Source: Diabrotica undecimpunctata
Lineage: Eukaryota > Arthropoda > Insecta > Coleoptera > Chrysomelidae
Length of the DNA stretch: 64,000 nucleotides
Assembly (NCBI RefSeq): GCF_040954645.1
Contig: NC_092806.1
Coordinates: forward strand, 113,195,231-113,259,230
Direction of reading: 5' to 3'
Position 1 is the first letter of the stretch. Each line of letters starts with the position of its first letter. The position numbers and the translations under genes are program-made. Below, piece after piece: positions 47,381 through 58,889 of the stretch. The notes beneath the pieces were generated by a model. The model was given only the letters and a program-made list of their open reading frames with translations. It was not told where the DNA came from and made no database searches.

Positions 47381-47739
47381 TTTATATAAATATTTTTAAA
47401 CTAGTGTTTTATACACAATTTAGGCCATAAATATCGAAGGTGATAATATACGTTACAACATATAAGTCAAAGTATACTGACTGAATTTAAGTTGGAAGTT
47501 GGAATATAAGGGAACCAAGTGCGCTTGGATCCATTTTAAACTGAAGGTTTCTATACTTTTATTTACAAAACTTTTTTCAAACCCCAGTAGATGGCAATTT
47601 ATGTATGAAATCACTTAGATCTATTTTAAAATTAATAATACTATACTTTAGGTATTCAAATCTGTATTTAACTCAATATTAAAAAAAATGCACTTGGACC
47701 CCTTTTATTCTAAGCCCTTCAATTGCTAAAGACTGTTAA

Positions 47740-47975
47740 ATAACGGAAAATGTCTTATCTGGGACATATAGTGAGGGCAAATGGCTATAGAATATTACAA
47801 CTTATCCTTAAGGGCAAAATAGAAGGCCGTAGAGGTGTAGGAAGAAAACAGGTTTCTTGGTTAAAATACATTCATGAATAAACTTAGATATCAAATGCAG
47901 GACAATTATTCCGTGTGGCAGAAGATCGAGAATCCTTAGCAATGATGATCGCCAACGTCGGATAACTCTGATATG
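47740..47975 (+). mobile_element. LINE C-terminal fragment
   Basis: The plus strand reads KMSYLGHIVRANGYRILQLI, GKIEGRRGVGRKQVSWLKY and NAGQLFRVAEDRESLAMMIA, ending NVG and a stop. Two in-frame stops are present. GRRGVGRK and NAGQLFRxAEDRE mark it as a different LINE family from family A. Confidence 0.8.
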
Positions 47976-47984
47976 ACACGTGAA

Positions 47985-49090
47985 AAATAAGAATAAGACA
48001 CATGTTGAGGTACGTGTGCTGGTTGTATTTGTTTAGTATTTGTTGGTATTGCTTTTCTGTGGGGGCATCTATATGAGAATTCAGGTGGTTTTTTTGGCAG
48101 GTAGAACATTTGGGAGTATATGTCATGGAGCATACAGTCGATCTGTGTTGTTTTTCGAAAAAACGGAGAAATCATTTATTTTTCGGGCCATTCTTTGCTG
48201 AATAACCAACGAATGGGAACAGAATTGTTTAATCTTGGGATCTCACAATTCAATCGATCGCCAATTCTGATACCATTCAAGAGAGCATTTGCTAACTTAT
48301 TTTCAGAGTTTGTGAAAACGCTGACGAAAGAGGAGGGACGATTAGTAGAGCGTGCAACAATATGACCTATTTTGTGGTAAGGGAATTTGTTTTCGGATAG
48401 ATTATCCTCGATGTCTCTTTCGAAGAGCTGTTTGTCGACACCGGCAATAACTAGATGAAAATTGCTTTGATAATGTGTTGGAGAGGGATTAGGATTATTG
48501 AGGCTTGTGGCTTGATTTTGCGCCCAAGGTTAATGGAGATAGCTGTATCTCCAGATCTCCAGTGATTTGTTGTAGTTTTGCCGTAAGATCTTTGAGGTTT
48601 ATATTGTGTTTAATTTGTAGAGAAGCTGCTTTTTACTCTGGGAAGACTTTTAGTGAGTCAAAGTCGTTTGGAAAGATTTTATTGGTTTTAATGAATCGAT
48701 AAAATAGTGACTGTTGACAAATGTTTTAGGGGATGTCCTCTTTTCTATAGTGTAGGATGCTGTTTGTAGTGGTTGTGTGTTATGTGTAGTGGTTTGTATG
48801 TATTATATAGGTGTTGCGTTTAGTAGAGGAAGGGGTGTCTGTTTTGATATATTTTGTTGTGTTTGTATTGGTAAGCAGATTGGAGTGTTATGGATTGTTG
48901 AAGGAAGTTGGAGTGTGTTGATCTGTTTTTGTGGAAACTAGTGAATTCTTTACCGTGAAAGATGTTTTTGGGATGGTATTGTTTTGTTTGTGTTTACGTA
49001 ATCGATTGGTTTGCTTAATCATATGTTTATGTTGCGCTTGCCTGTACAGGATTGAAGGTCTTCTCCCCATTTACAAATGTTAGGTTTAAC
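47985..49090 (-). pseudogene. LINE ORF1 remnant, second copy
   Basis: From 49070 the minus strand gives a basic Gln/Thr/Ser-rich stretch (MGRRPSILYRQAQHKHM). Further down come NFHLVIAGVDKQLFERDIED (about 48410-48470), NKFPYHKIGHIVARSTNRP, FVSVFTNSENKLANALLNGI (about 48270-48330) and RIGDRLNCEIPRLNN, then a zinc knuckle (KCSTCQKNH or, one frame over, SYRCPHRKAIPTN). The RRM-like and knuckle blocks match those at 11230-12500. ORF1 proteins of this kind bind LINE RNA. Frameshifts around 48180 and 48500 break it. It ends at the unrelated LINE fragment at 47975. Confidence 0.6.
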
Positions 49091-49099
49091 TTCTAGGGG

Positions 49100-50577
49100 A
49101 TAAAGGATGTCTGCGAGGAGGTTGTGGCGTCTGAAGATTCTGGAAACTTTTCTTGGACTGGAAAATTTTTGAGATATTTGTGTAATATAACATTTATGAA
49201 TGTATTGTGCCTCAAACTAGATTAACTGAAACAAAACTAAATAATCTTTTTTTTTTGCTTTAATTTGATCCAAAAGAAATTTTATATTCGTTACAATTGA
49301 TTCGAGCACACATTGTATTTTAAACTATAATTTTCGTATAGAACAATTTTAAAGATAAAAACTATCAGTGATATATCTTTTGGCCATAATACAATACCTT
49401 ATAGTATACAAATAAACAGACTCCAATAAATTACACAGTTTTCTTTAAAAAAAATATGTGACCCACGTTTCCCATAGTTCCTAACACACAATAGGAAATC
49501 TTGTCAACACACCATGTCTATTTATCCACTCAGGTAGAGAAACATCATTACAATAATTGAGTCATTGATGTTGAGGTAAAATATAACTTTTTTTGAAATT
49601 GACAACAATATAGAGGAATATCAATCGTAGCTGTCAACCTCCATTCAATAGATTCGGGAGTCGGCATTCATGAGACACTTGTAGAGTTTTGGCAGTATCA
49701 TATTTCATTATACGACTTCTGAACAGTTGGTAATTCATTCTGCCGACATTGTGTTAATATTGTATGTGTCGGGTGTTTATGAAGTACACAGTTATACGAG
49801 TAGGAATTTTTTAATAATCACATGGGTTAAGAAAATAAATACATTTTAAGTCACATAAATTGTTAATTTTCATTAAATTAAAAAAATTCATAGAATATTA
49901 TAGAAAAAAGTAAAAATTTTAAGAAAAGACTAAGGCAAGAGAAAAAATTTCTTTATAACAATCTTTGAACTAACATGGTAGAATCCTAAATATCAATAAA
50001 ATGTTATAAGTTGTTTACTTATTGATAATATAACAACTATACAATGTAATTCTACAGATTTTTCTTGAACAATTATTTGGTAAAACTTTTTAATTAATGG
50101 TGTCTTACATTTTTCTTTACAATAATTTTTATCCATATCATATATGCCTATTATGCCTACAATTGCAGTTGAATGATAATATCCGATATATTTCGATAAT
50201 ATGATAACATAACAGTGTTTTAACACGATGAGGTCCGTGTGAGATCACACTGAAGAGCACAGGAATAAAACAAGGATTGTCACAAAATTAAGATTTTGAA
50301 ATATTTCAGTTTTTAACTTTTATGCTTTTATAGTAACAACGAAAAAATCTTTTGAACAATCTGCTTAATAAAATGGTTACAAAAATCAGTTAAAAATATA
50401 CCCAGTAGGTATATAATTTTACACTACTTTTTTTTTGTTTGGTTCTGCTTGATTTGGTGAGGAATAGTGGTAAAAAAGTTTGCTGCGTTTGGGTTTTCGC
50501 AAAAGCGTTTTAGTTTCATAAGATCTAGGTATTGTACTTGGCTTCTAGGACCTAGGCCAAAAAAAAAGGACGTCTAA
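49100..50577. other. AT-rich DNA without a supported feature
   Basis: No coding family recognised. The minus-strand frame at 49993-50226 (77 codons) has no familiar motif. Confidence 0.5.
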
Positions 50578-50790
50578 GAACTCATCACTTTATAGCCCCC
50601 CATAAAATTATTAGACCCTCCGAGAGATATTAATATCGATTTTTTTACGGTGTGGCCTATTCGATTTTGAGATCTGAAAATTCAGTTGCATAGGTTTTCG
50701 TTAGTGACTTTATAATGAAAATATTTATGAGCATGTTATATTTCCGTTTATATCGGAAATAGCCCTTAACTTATTAACAAATTAGAAATC
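50578..50790 (+). repeat. Terminal segment shared with the 2.2-kb TIR element
   Basis: It starts GAACTCATCACTTTATAGCC and continues CATAAAATTATTAGACCCTC, GAGATATTAATAT, CGGTGTGGCCTATT and GAGATCTGAAAATT. The reverse complement of 43345-43725 gives the same blocks, with about 190 extra bases in that copy. This is a transposon end pointing right, towards the MULE pseudogene. Confidence 0.8.
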
Positions 50791-50938
50791 TATTTATTAT
50801 AAGAGAAGGAATCAAAATCCGTAAGTACAGTCTCCTGGCTTTTATAAACGGTTAAAGCCTACTTAAAGAAAAGTTATCCCGTGAAAACAGGACAAGTACA
50901 TATAAACTCTGCAGTTTTATGTACACCATTGTTTAGTA

Positions 50939-51960
50939 CTAGAGAAGCGTAGATACAAAAGTGAGGACATTGGGATGAGAATGGTAAAAATGTTTGGAAA
51001 AATGGGAATAAAAGGATTGGCATAGATTTGAGCTGAGATGTATATGGTTAGACTGGGATGCCCAAACAGTTAGAGGAAAAAGAGTCTCATTACTTTCGTA
51101 GTTCTCTACCATATAATCGTCCATTTTTATAAATGAAGGCAGGTTAGGGATATCCGCATGAAATCGTTGACAAAAAAATCGCCGACTCGTTCTGGGTCCA
51201 AAAATGGCCAGCCAAATAAGTGGTGCAGCCACTTGCCGTTGGAATCTCTCCTCTTATAAGTGGTTATCAAACCAAGTTTTTGGATTTTGCGAAACCAACT
51301 TTAAGTCAAGTGAAATAAACACCCAATTCGGTTCACAGATGGTCGAACGGCAATTACGAAATCAGTCACAAGTTTTTATGGACTTAAAACGACACCAACT
51401 TCTTTGGAGCAACGAATTAATTGAATAATGCCCATTTAATAAGCTATGGATGATGGATGGTAAATAATTGCAAGAAAAATTTTGGAGCGTATTGCAATGT
51501 ACCATCCAAGTAATATGCCTCTGCTTTCCCCAAGTATCGTAAACTCTCAAGAATGCCAAAAATAATAATATTATCAAAGAATATAAGCGTCTATCTTCTT
51601 TGATATTATGTTGCGAATCTTTATCCAACACAAAACATTTATCGCGGTCCGTCTTTAGCTTTATCTGTTGGATTGCTTGATGCGCTTTCCCATTGTCTTA
51701 GGTACAGGTGACATTAAAGGAAAACGATCGTTGCTCATGTTCCTTCGAATACAAGAGATGTCCGTTGTTGTCATGTGTTCTTTGAAAGAAGAAGTTGCAA
51801 TCTTTTGGTGAATGATTTTTGATGGCCTCTCTTGAGCTTTCATCTTGCAGGAGTTGCTGATAACTTGACGACTTAGTTTTCTAAGGTCGCTTACGTGATT
51901 GTGTCCCAAGGAGCAGTGCAGAATATTTTCCGCAACTAAAATAATTATAGAAATATAAAC
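50939..51960 (-). pseudogene. MULE transposase pseudogene
   Basis: On the minus strand the N-terminal part reads GHNHVSDLRKLSRQVISNSC, PSKIIHQKIATSSF and TTDISCIRRNMSNDRFPLM (51909-51700), the segment preceding the catalytic domain in insect MULE-like proteins with FLYWCH-type fingers. A DDE-type block follows in a shifted frame: LDGTLQYAPKFFLQLFTIHH (about 51500-51440), giving the first catalytic Asp. The C-terminus (51232-50939) reads PLIWLAIFGPRTSRRFF, DDYMVENYE, FPLTVWASQ and SFYSHFSKHFYHSHPNVLTF. Several frameshifts and stops separate the blocks. It probably belongs to the element whose end is at 50578; the other end was not found. Confidence 0.7.
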
Positions 51961-52217
51961 ACATACTGGTCATTTTCAGAAAACTGGATTTTATTACATA
52001 AAATAGTCTTCTTTAGTTTTAAAAGTTCTTTGCATACTTTTACGTTTTATGTGAAAAATTACTTAATTGAATCATAAAAAATGATCCATATATGGTTAAG
52101 TCAAAAAAATATTTGGATCTTCAGCTGGTATTGCAAAACTTATTATAAGAGTACAGATTACATATTTCTATTCTACCGGTGTAGTTTGTCGAGACTCACA
52201 GTGCGATTCTAAATATA

Positions 52218-53581
52218 CTGATGGCCAAAAAAATGTAACACCTAGAAGGACCCATATTTTTTCAATATTTATTTATGGAAGTATACAATATAATATTCTT
52301 ATTATTTGATAACATTATAAACAAATTTGCAACGTAATGTTCGTCAAAAAATTTATAGTGAGTGGTTCCTCCTTGATTTTCTATACACTCAGTTACTCTA
52401 TGGGGCGTTGATCCAATTAAGTGGTCTATATCATGTTGCAGAATACTCATCCAGATTCTTCTTATGGCATGCCACAGACCTTCTAAGTTTGCTGAAGGAT
52501 GTGCCAATCGATTTAGATCTCGACCCACCATATCCCACACATGTTCGATGGGTGACAAATCAGCTGATATTGATGGCTACTTTAAAGTCTCTATACCAGA
52601 TTATTGTATGAAATGCATTGCTTCACGGTTAATATGAGGTCTTGCATTCTCCTAATGAAAAGTCGCTTTTGGGATAGTTTATAGATAGGGATTCAAAACT
52701 GGTTGCAGTACTTGACCAATATATTGTCCAACTGTTAGAATACAGTTAATAAGAATTAGAGGTAATCTGCTTTCTAAACATATACCACCCCATACCATAA
52801 CCCTTTGTACCTACAGCCAAGTCTACATTTCGTCTCTCCTCTCAAAAACTTCTTACCCTGGTGCGCCCATCATAGCCACCCAAAAAAATCCCAGATCCAT
52901 CACAGAAGCAGACAAAATTCTATTAGCCATTGTAGTTTTGCCGAGCTTTGCATTATTCTAAGCTTCGAGTCTTATGCTGTGGCATCAAAGGTAATACCAA
53001 AAGTGGACTACCTTTCTGTAGCTGCAACTTAATCATCTGTTACTTGATGTACACTTTCCTGTCTATTTCTGAGAGCAAGAAGTCTAAGACGGGGCCAATC
53101 ACGGCATTACAATATTCTAGGATTAGGATGTCCTGACCCTCTAAGACACCGATAAGTCTCAACATTGGACCACCTCCTCCAAAGTTTTAACACCGTTGAT
53201 GGATTAGCTTCAACTCTTCGTAACTTTCCGTAAATCAAAACCAGCCTCTTTCATGCCTACAATGCGCCCTTTTTCGAAGTCGCGTAAGTGAAGAAATTGC
53301 CGACGACCGCGAACTCTGGGCATGCTAAATTTTTTGGGTAAATCAAAAACAATCCAAAATGAGTAAAAATTGCAAATAAACTAAAGTTAAATACACAGAA
53401 ATAAACTTTCTTATTTTTTTGTTTTTGCCGAAAAAAAAAATAAAAAAAAATTAATTTAAAGAAAAGATAACGAGGTAAAAACTGTATCACATAGGTATAT
53501 ATTTTTAGACAAGATTTAAAAATAAATACTTTTGATTCAAATAAATAAGTGTATACAAAGTTTGCATTTTTTGGTCAACAG
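52218..53581 (-). mobile_element. Tc1-like transposon
   Basis: 1364 bp, flanked by TA (52216-52217 and 53582-53583). Left end CTGATGGCCAAAAAAATGTA; right end, reversed, CTGTTGACCAAAAAATGCAA: short TIRs of the Tc1 kind. It carries a transposase pseudogene covering most of its length. Confidence 0.85.
52262..53270 (-). pseudogene. Tc1-like transposase pseudogene
   Basis: The minus strand starts EKGRIVGMKEAGFDLRKVTK (about 53270), a HTH region, then VLKLWRRWSNVETYRCLRGS and RLRLLALRNRQESVHQV (about 53090), then a poorly readable region up to ENARPHINREAMHFIQ (about 52640), then ISADLSPIEHVWDMVGRDLN (about 52580-52510) and a C-terminus with LIGSTPHRVTECIENQGG. Family triad DD34E: the last Glu (SPIEHVW) is kept, the second Asp reads Glu in ENARPH where DNARPH is usual, and the first is not recognisable. 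Multiple frameshifts. Confidence 0.85.
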
Positions 53582-53593
53582 TAAGTATATTTA

Positions 53594-54101
53594 TTATATA
53601 AATGTGTTCATAAAACATTTTTTACAAACTTGAATTCTAGCGCCATTCAACTTTAAATGAAAAACATGAGTCACTTTGCGAACTTTTTGTTTATCCGGGT
53701 CTAAAGTCCTTTTTCTAATGGTTTTAGGTGGTTTGGAGTCTATAAGGCTAACAATATATGCAACACGTTTGTTGCGATCACCCATAGACCAATATTCGTC
53801 GAATAGCTTTTTTTGTATATCTTCTGAAATTTTGTTATTAGATTTATTTCTACTGGCTTCAAGCTTTTTCATGCAGCGTGCTAGTTTTGCCTTACTTTTT
53901 GCTGTTACATAAGATTTTTCAAAGTTTCGATTTCTTTTAGGCTCCGCCCTTTTTTTTTTTTCGTGAATAAACTACTTCAATGTTGGAATCGATATTGGTA
54001 TTACCTGATTTTGATCTCCTCTCTGTATTTTCAGACCTAGAATTTGGAACAAATGTTATTTTTTATTCAATAGCACTGCTAGAGTCACTACTATCCGGCA
54101 T
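53594..54101 (-). pseudogene. Second DUF7869-type copy, N-terminal part only
   Basis: The minus strand from ATG at 54101 reads MPDSSDSSSAIE, a stop, then ENTERRSKSGNTNID and, after a 12-A run, AEPKRNRNFEKSYVTAKSKA, then NNKISEDIQKKLFDEYWSMG, DRNKRVAYIVSLIDSKPPK and LNGARIQVCKKCFMNTF. The acidic start, the KIS-E-xQKKLF-x-Y block and the VC-x-CF-x-NT block match the first third of the gene at 44998-47380. The remaining two thirds are missing; the copy stops against the Tc1-like element at 53581. A frame break again falls at the lysine-coding A run (53961-53950). Confidence 0.65.
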
Positions 54102-57100
54102 AATAGTTTTTATGCTCGTCACTATAATCATCTACATGTCGACATATACTACTAGAGCCAAGAATAGTTCACAAACTCGAAGTGTATAAACAGTATAAGT
54201 TGACATAAACTGTTTTTACCAAATTGAAAGTTCATTTAACTAGTTGTACTAAAAAGACCAAATAATTTTATTTAATTTATACATATTAGCATATTGACTT
54301 TTTCTATTGATTCCAAGGTAAAGATATAGTATTTTATAGTCTTAGCAAAAATAATATTTTTACCATTTTTGACTTATACTCTTTTTACCGAGCACCCTAG
54401 AAATATTATTCGATTTATACCTCCATAATCATATTCAGAAAAATCAAAATATGTGTTAAATTTAAAATTAACTTGTCCAATTTAATATTTTTTACGTGTT
54501 TATTTAACTTTCAAATTATCAGTATTTGATAATATTTCGGGAGGTGTCCAGACCCCTGGAGACTACATAGTCTAAAATAAAAAATAATCCACCCAAGTAT
54601 TTCCAAAATTGGATTTCTCTGTATAAATTCCGGTTTTTTTATTTCTTCCAATCATCCATAATTTTCTTTATTCTTTGTCCTGTGTATAAATCTTTGTCCA
54701 ATTGATTCGTAAATCGTTGCTAATATTCTTTTTTTAAATTCCTGTCATTTCTGCATTCATATTTTTTAATAAAAATAATACCAATAATACTCTCTAATCG
54801 TGAGTCTAGTGCTATCTGTAAATTGTCTTATAAAGCATGAAGTAAAGAATACTTTATTAAGTGGACGTGGTATATACATATTAGAAGTTAAAATTACCAC
54901 TAGAGGGCAACCAAAGATTAAATAAGTAATAATATTTGAGTTTTGATTTACAGATTATTATAAACCAAGTTATATAAACAATTATAAACCTATAAAACCT
55001 ATGAACAAATAATTTTAAATACAATTATAAAAGCTTTATGTATACAGTAAAAATATATTTCATAAAAGGTACATTATCTCACATTTTTTTGGCGCCATCT
55101 ATTGGCAAATAGATTAAGTTAAATCGATTTGGAAACTCTTCTAAATGAACATTATTTCTTAAATATTTTTGTGTTTAAAGGTAAATATTTATATATAAAA
55201 ATATGGATACATAAATGTATTTAAATTGATTACTATTTATTAATTAACAAAAATATGAAACATTTCTGTTAATATCTTCGTTAGGTTTATTTATGTACTT
55301 AGGATGAAGTTTTATACAGAAGTTTTAAAAATCGCTTGTAGATGGCAGAGAATGTTTTAAATTTAACTCTACAAATTAATTGCATTTTTTTGGATATTTT
55401 AATATTTAGAAGACTTCCATATTTTAAAAGTAATAAATGTTGCAAATATTTTTCACATAAGCTTGTTTGAATTCCTAGATTCTGCTACACTTTGTGATGA
55501 ATGTTTTTTCCAATAACAAAAGCATTATCCGTAAAGACGCGACGGATAAAATTTTATTTCTCATGCTGAGAAGTGTAACAGAATGCTAGTGTTTATATAG
55601 CCAATAATCAAGTTTAGACTTTTAGAAGATTTAGCTACAAGGAAACGAGATAAACGTGAAATACTTAGCTTACCAATATTTCCGTCTTTATTTTGTAAAT
55701 AAACAAAATGTGGTCCTTATCTCCTTGTGTATATTTATTTTTGGTATGTGTAATTAACGACTGATTTACATTAGTAATATTAGTATCGCTTACCTGAAAA
55801 ACTGGAAAAAAGTTGTTTGGTTGTGGGTTTTACCTGTGTAACCATGAAACTTTAACTTGTATTTTCACTTAGCTGTGTTTTTTTTTTCTTCATTATCCAA
55901 ATCTATAGTATTAAAAATATTAATGGTCTTTCCTCGATCGGGTGGATGGCCTTTACCAATTGTATTAACTGCCATTTTAAAAATTTAACACTTTAAACAC
56001 ACTAACACCGATCACACACTGAGAACGATCAATGCACTTCGAATGCTAAATCGACAAATATATAGGTACTTTCCTTAACAATTCCAAACCAAGTTTTTCA
56101 CGATAATAATTTTAATTTTCGATCATTACTAGAGGAATACAGTATCTACTAAAAAATCGCCAAAATTCAATATTTTTTAGAAGAGATCTAAAAAATTGTA
56201 TTTTTTTTTAGTTGAAAGTACAAATAGGTTTTGGCAATGTTTTTATTAGAAAATAAAAATTATAATAATTTGTACAGATGGCGCGCACATTCCATGTCAA
56301 AATTTTCTATTTGACAGTATTTTTGTTTTGATTTTGGCTACAATATTATTTTTATAAAAATGATATTTCATCATGTTTATGAATGTCCAATTTAAAGGGT
56401 AGGTTTAAAATCTTTTAACTTTTTTACGGTGACTGTAATAATCCTTTCTGTTTCAGATAAGTGAATATAAGTATTTTAAATGGAATTTCGGAAGCTATCA
56501 CGTAAGTAAAGTTATACAATTATAATAGAAATCTAAAGAAAAATAATTAACAATAATTCAGATAATATTTCTTTATTTAATAACTCATAAAAAAATGTTG
56601 ACGATCACAGTATAGTGCCTCCAACATACTATTATATCCCCTGCTTCATCGATGATGCCATAAAGGTGTTTTGCGTAAAAATAAAAAGGATGGTATCCAG
56701 AGTATTGTTGAATTGAGTTAAGGTAAAATAAGTAATATTTTGAAACTTTACTTTTGAGTTTTTTCTAAGTACGTTCCTTCATTTTGTGATACGAGTATGA
56801 TCGCTTGAATTTTTGGGCCGTTTATAAACGACAATAAAGTGCTAACCCAATGTTTAGATCGTTATAAAACTAAATATTCTAAAATCGTGTCAAAATTACC
56901 AAAATTTCATATTATATACATCAAAAGAACAAGTCTAATCCACAAACACTTTTCCAGAGATTCAATAATCCATTGAAATTTGATTTTAGATAGGGTACTA
57001 CTATCATCAGTGGTACTACAGCCGTAGTTAAGTCTCGATCTTTCCTAGGCGATTTCGCTGGTCGTCCTTATCGATTGCTAATGGTTGCCAATTTGCTACC

Positions 57101-57571
57101 CTGTCAATCTTCCTCGTGTTCTCATTCAGAAATTACGCTTTTTCACAACCTTTTTTAGTGCCTAATGTCTTTCTAATACATGTACTAGAGAGCGACAAAA
57201 AGCGGTATGCCAATGAATATTTCTAAAAAAATATATTATGATTCACATTCACATATATTTGTTCAGGAAGAACCGTTATGGATAGTATTTAGTTGATTGA
57301 CATTTAAAATAATTTAGTTACTCGTCAATAAAATTGTGCTAATATTCGGATCTGTCTAACCGCGAAATGACGTCCATGAATTGTGTTCAGTGTCCAGGAG
57401 AACCGTGGTAATTATAACTCACGTTATAATACAATACAAATTTATTTGTATAATAATACAAATTTATTTGCACTTGAATCTGTTTTTTAATGGATAAAAT
57501 ATTTCGCATTTAAAATGTGGTAATTACATTCAGTAAAAATGAAATTTGTTTACTTTTAGTGGACATATAGT
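54102..57571. other. AT-rich non-coding DNA with CTCF-like motifs
   Basis: About 3.4 kb with no transposon coding sequence that I recognise. Four motifs resembling the CTCF core lie at 54897-54910 (CCACTAGAGGGCAA), 55092-55106 (complement CCAATAGATGGCGC), 55335-55348 (TTGTAGATGGCAG) and 56273-56283 (ACAGATGGCGC). The minus-strand text around 55985-55970 has ATGGCAGTTAATACAATTGG, a possible small exon start but not supported further. Confidence 0.4.
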
Positions 57572-58077
57572 CAGTGGCGGATCCAGAAATTTTTCTCGGG
57601 GAGGGTCATGGGTCTTGAGGGTGATTTTGATATAGGATTTAGATTTTTGCACCTTTACGATTGATATGATCTGTGCCTCATGTAAGGGAACCATTTTCTC
57701 AATAATTATTTTAAGCGATATATTAAACCAGTTGTCTTAAACTTAAACAAAAAAAAATAATTTAAGCCCACATACTATATCACAGTAAAATCAAGTGTAC
57801 AAGAATATTAAACCAAAGGAAAGTTATTAAAATATAAATATTGAAAAATCAAGGACTGTCAATTTAAAATAGGTATTTTAAAGACAATTAATTTAAACCC
57901 ACCTATCCTATGGCTACAGAATCAAGAACAAACCAAGAATAAATAAGTACAAACCAAAGTTAAGTAATTTAAATGCAATAACTCAATATGTGTAAACATT
58001 AATTAATGTATTAAACATTTCTAATAACCTCTATCTTATCGTTGGATATCCGATATCAATTTGTAAAAACATTCATT

Positions 58078-58786
58078 TCTTCCTTATTGCTATAGACTTA
58101 TAGAGAGGGCAAACATGGACTCTCGGAATTACAAGTATGAGAGGTATAGAAGCCTTTGAAATGTGTGTTTTTCGAAGGATGCTGAAGATTTCGTGGACAG
58201 AGCACGTGACCAACAACTAGGTGCTGAGAAGAATGAGGACTGAGAGAGAAATCCTAAATATTGTAAACAACAGAAAAACGAGTTATCTAGTACATATTTC
58301 TTCTTCTTTTTATGGCGCCGTCTCCTTTAGAAGGTTGACGATCCAATTGGCAATTGTAGTTTTGGAAACTGCTGCGCGAAAGATTTCTGCGGATGAGCGG
58401 TCGAACCATCTCCTCAGGTCTTTCAGCCACGAGTTCTGGCGTCTTCCTACTGATCTTTTGCCCTGTACTTTTCCTTTCAGTATAACTTGAAGTAATTCGT
58501 ATCTTTTGCCTCTCAACACATGACCTAAGTATTGCATTTTCCTCTCTTTGATTTTTTAAAGGACAGATTTACAGAGGAGAAAAATATAACTTTCTACGAC
58601 TCATTATGGAAGGGAAAGTAGAAGGAAAAAGAGGTCTAGGAAGAAGAAAATGCTCCTGGCTGAAGAATGTAAGAGACTGGGCAGGCATGGACACACATTC
58701 GATATTAAGAACAGCTTAAGATATTGAACAATTTGCTGTAGTTATAGCCACCCGTCCGTAATGAAGAAGGAACCTTAAGAAGAAGT
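58078..58786 (+). mobile_element. LINE family B 3' end, itself interrupted
   Basis: The plus strand reads QTWTLGITSMRGIEAFEMCV, FRRMLKISWTEHVTN and REILNIVNNRKTSYLVHI, is interrupted at 58300-58562, and resumes YRGEKYNFLRLIMEGKVEGK, GLGRRKCSWLKNVRDWAGMD and FAVVIAT with an AAGAAGAAG tail. TGTAAAAACATTCATTT (58062) and TGTAAACAGCATTTTATTT (58787) may be an imperfect target duplication in the hAT element. Confidence 0.8.
58300..58562 (-). mobile_element. LINE family A 3' end nested in LINE B
   Basis: The minus strand reads MQYLGHVLRGKRYELLQVIL, GKVQGKRSVGRRQNSWLKDL and RRWFDRSSAEIFRAAVSK, then a (GAA)n tail. ACATATTT (58292-58299) and ACAGATTT (58563-58570) flank it. Removing the insert leaves VHIYRGEKY in frame in LINE B. 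Confidence 0.9.
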
Positions 58787-58889
58787 GTAAACAGCATTTT
58801 ATTTAAATTAATTTATTCATCAAAAACGTTATATAATTTAAGAATAGTTATTTCTATAATTAGGCATATTAGGCTACAAGTGAGTGAAA

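Noticed and set aside
48120..48365. Plus-strand 81-codon frame as a gene
   Set aside because: The minus strand carries the ORF1 RRM-like blocks over the same bases; the plus frame has no family resemblance.
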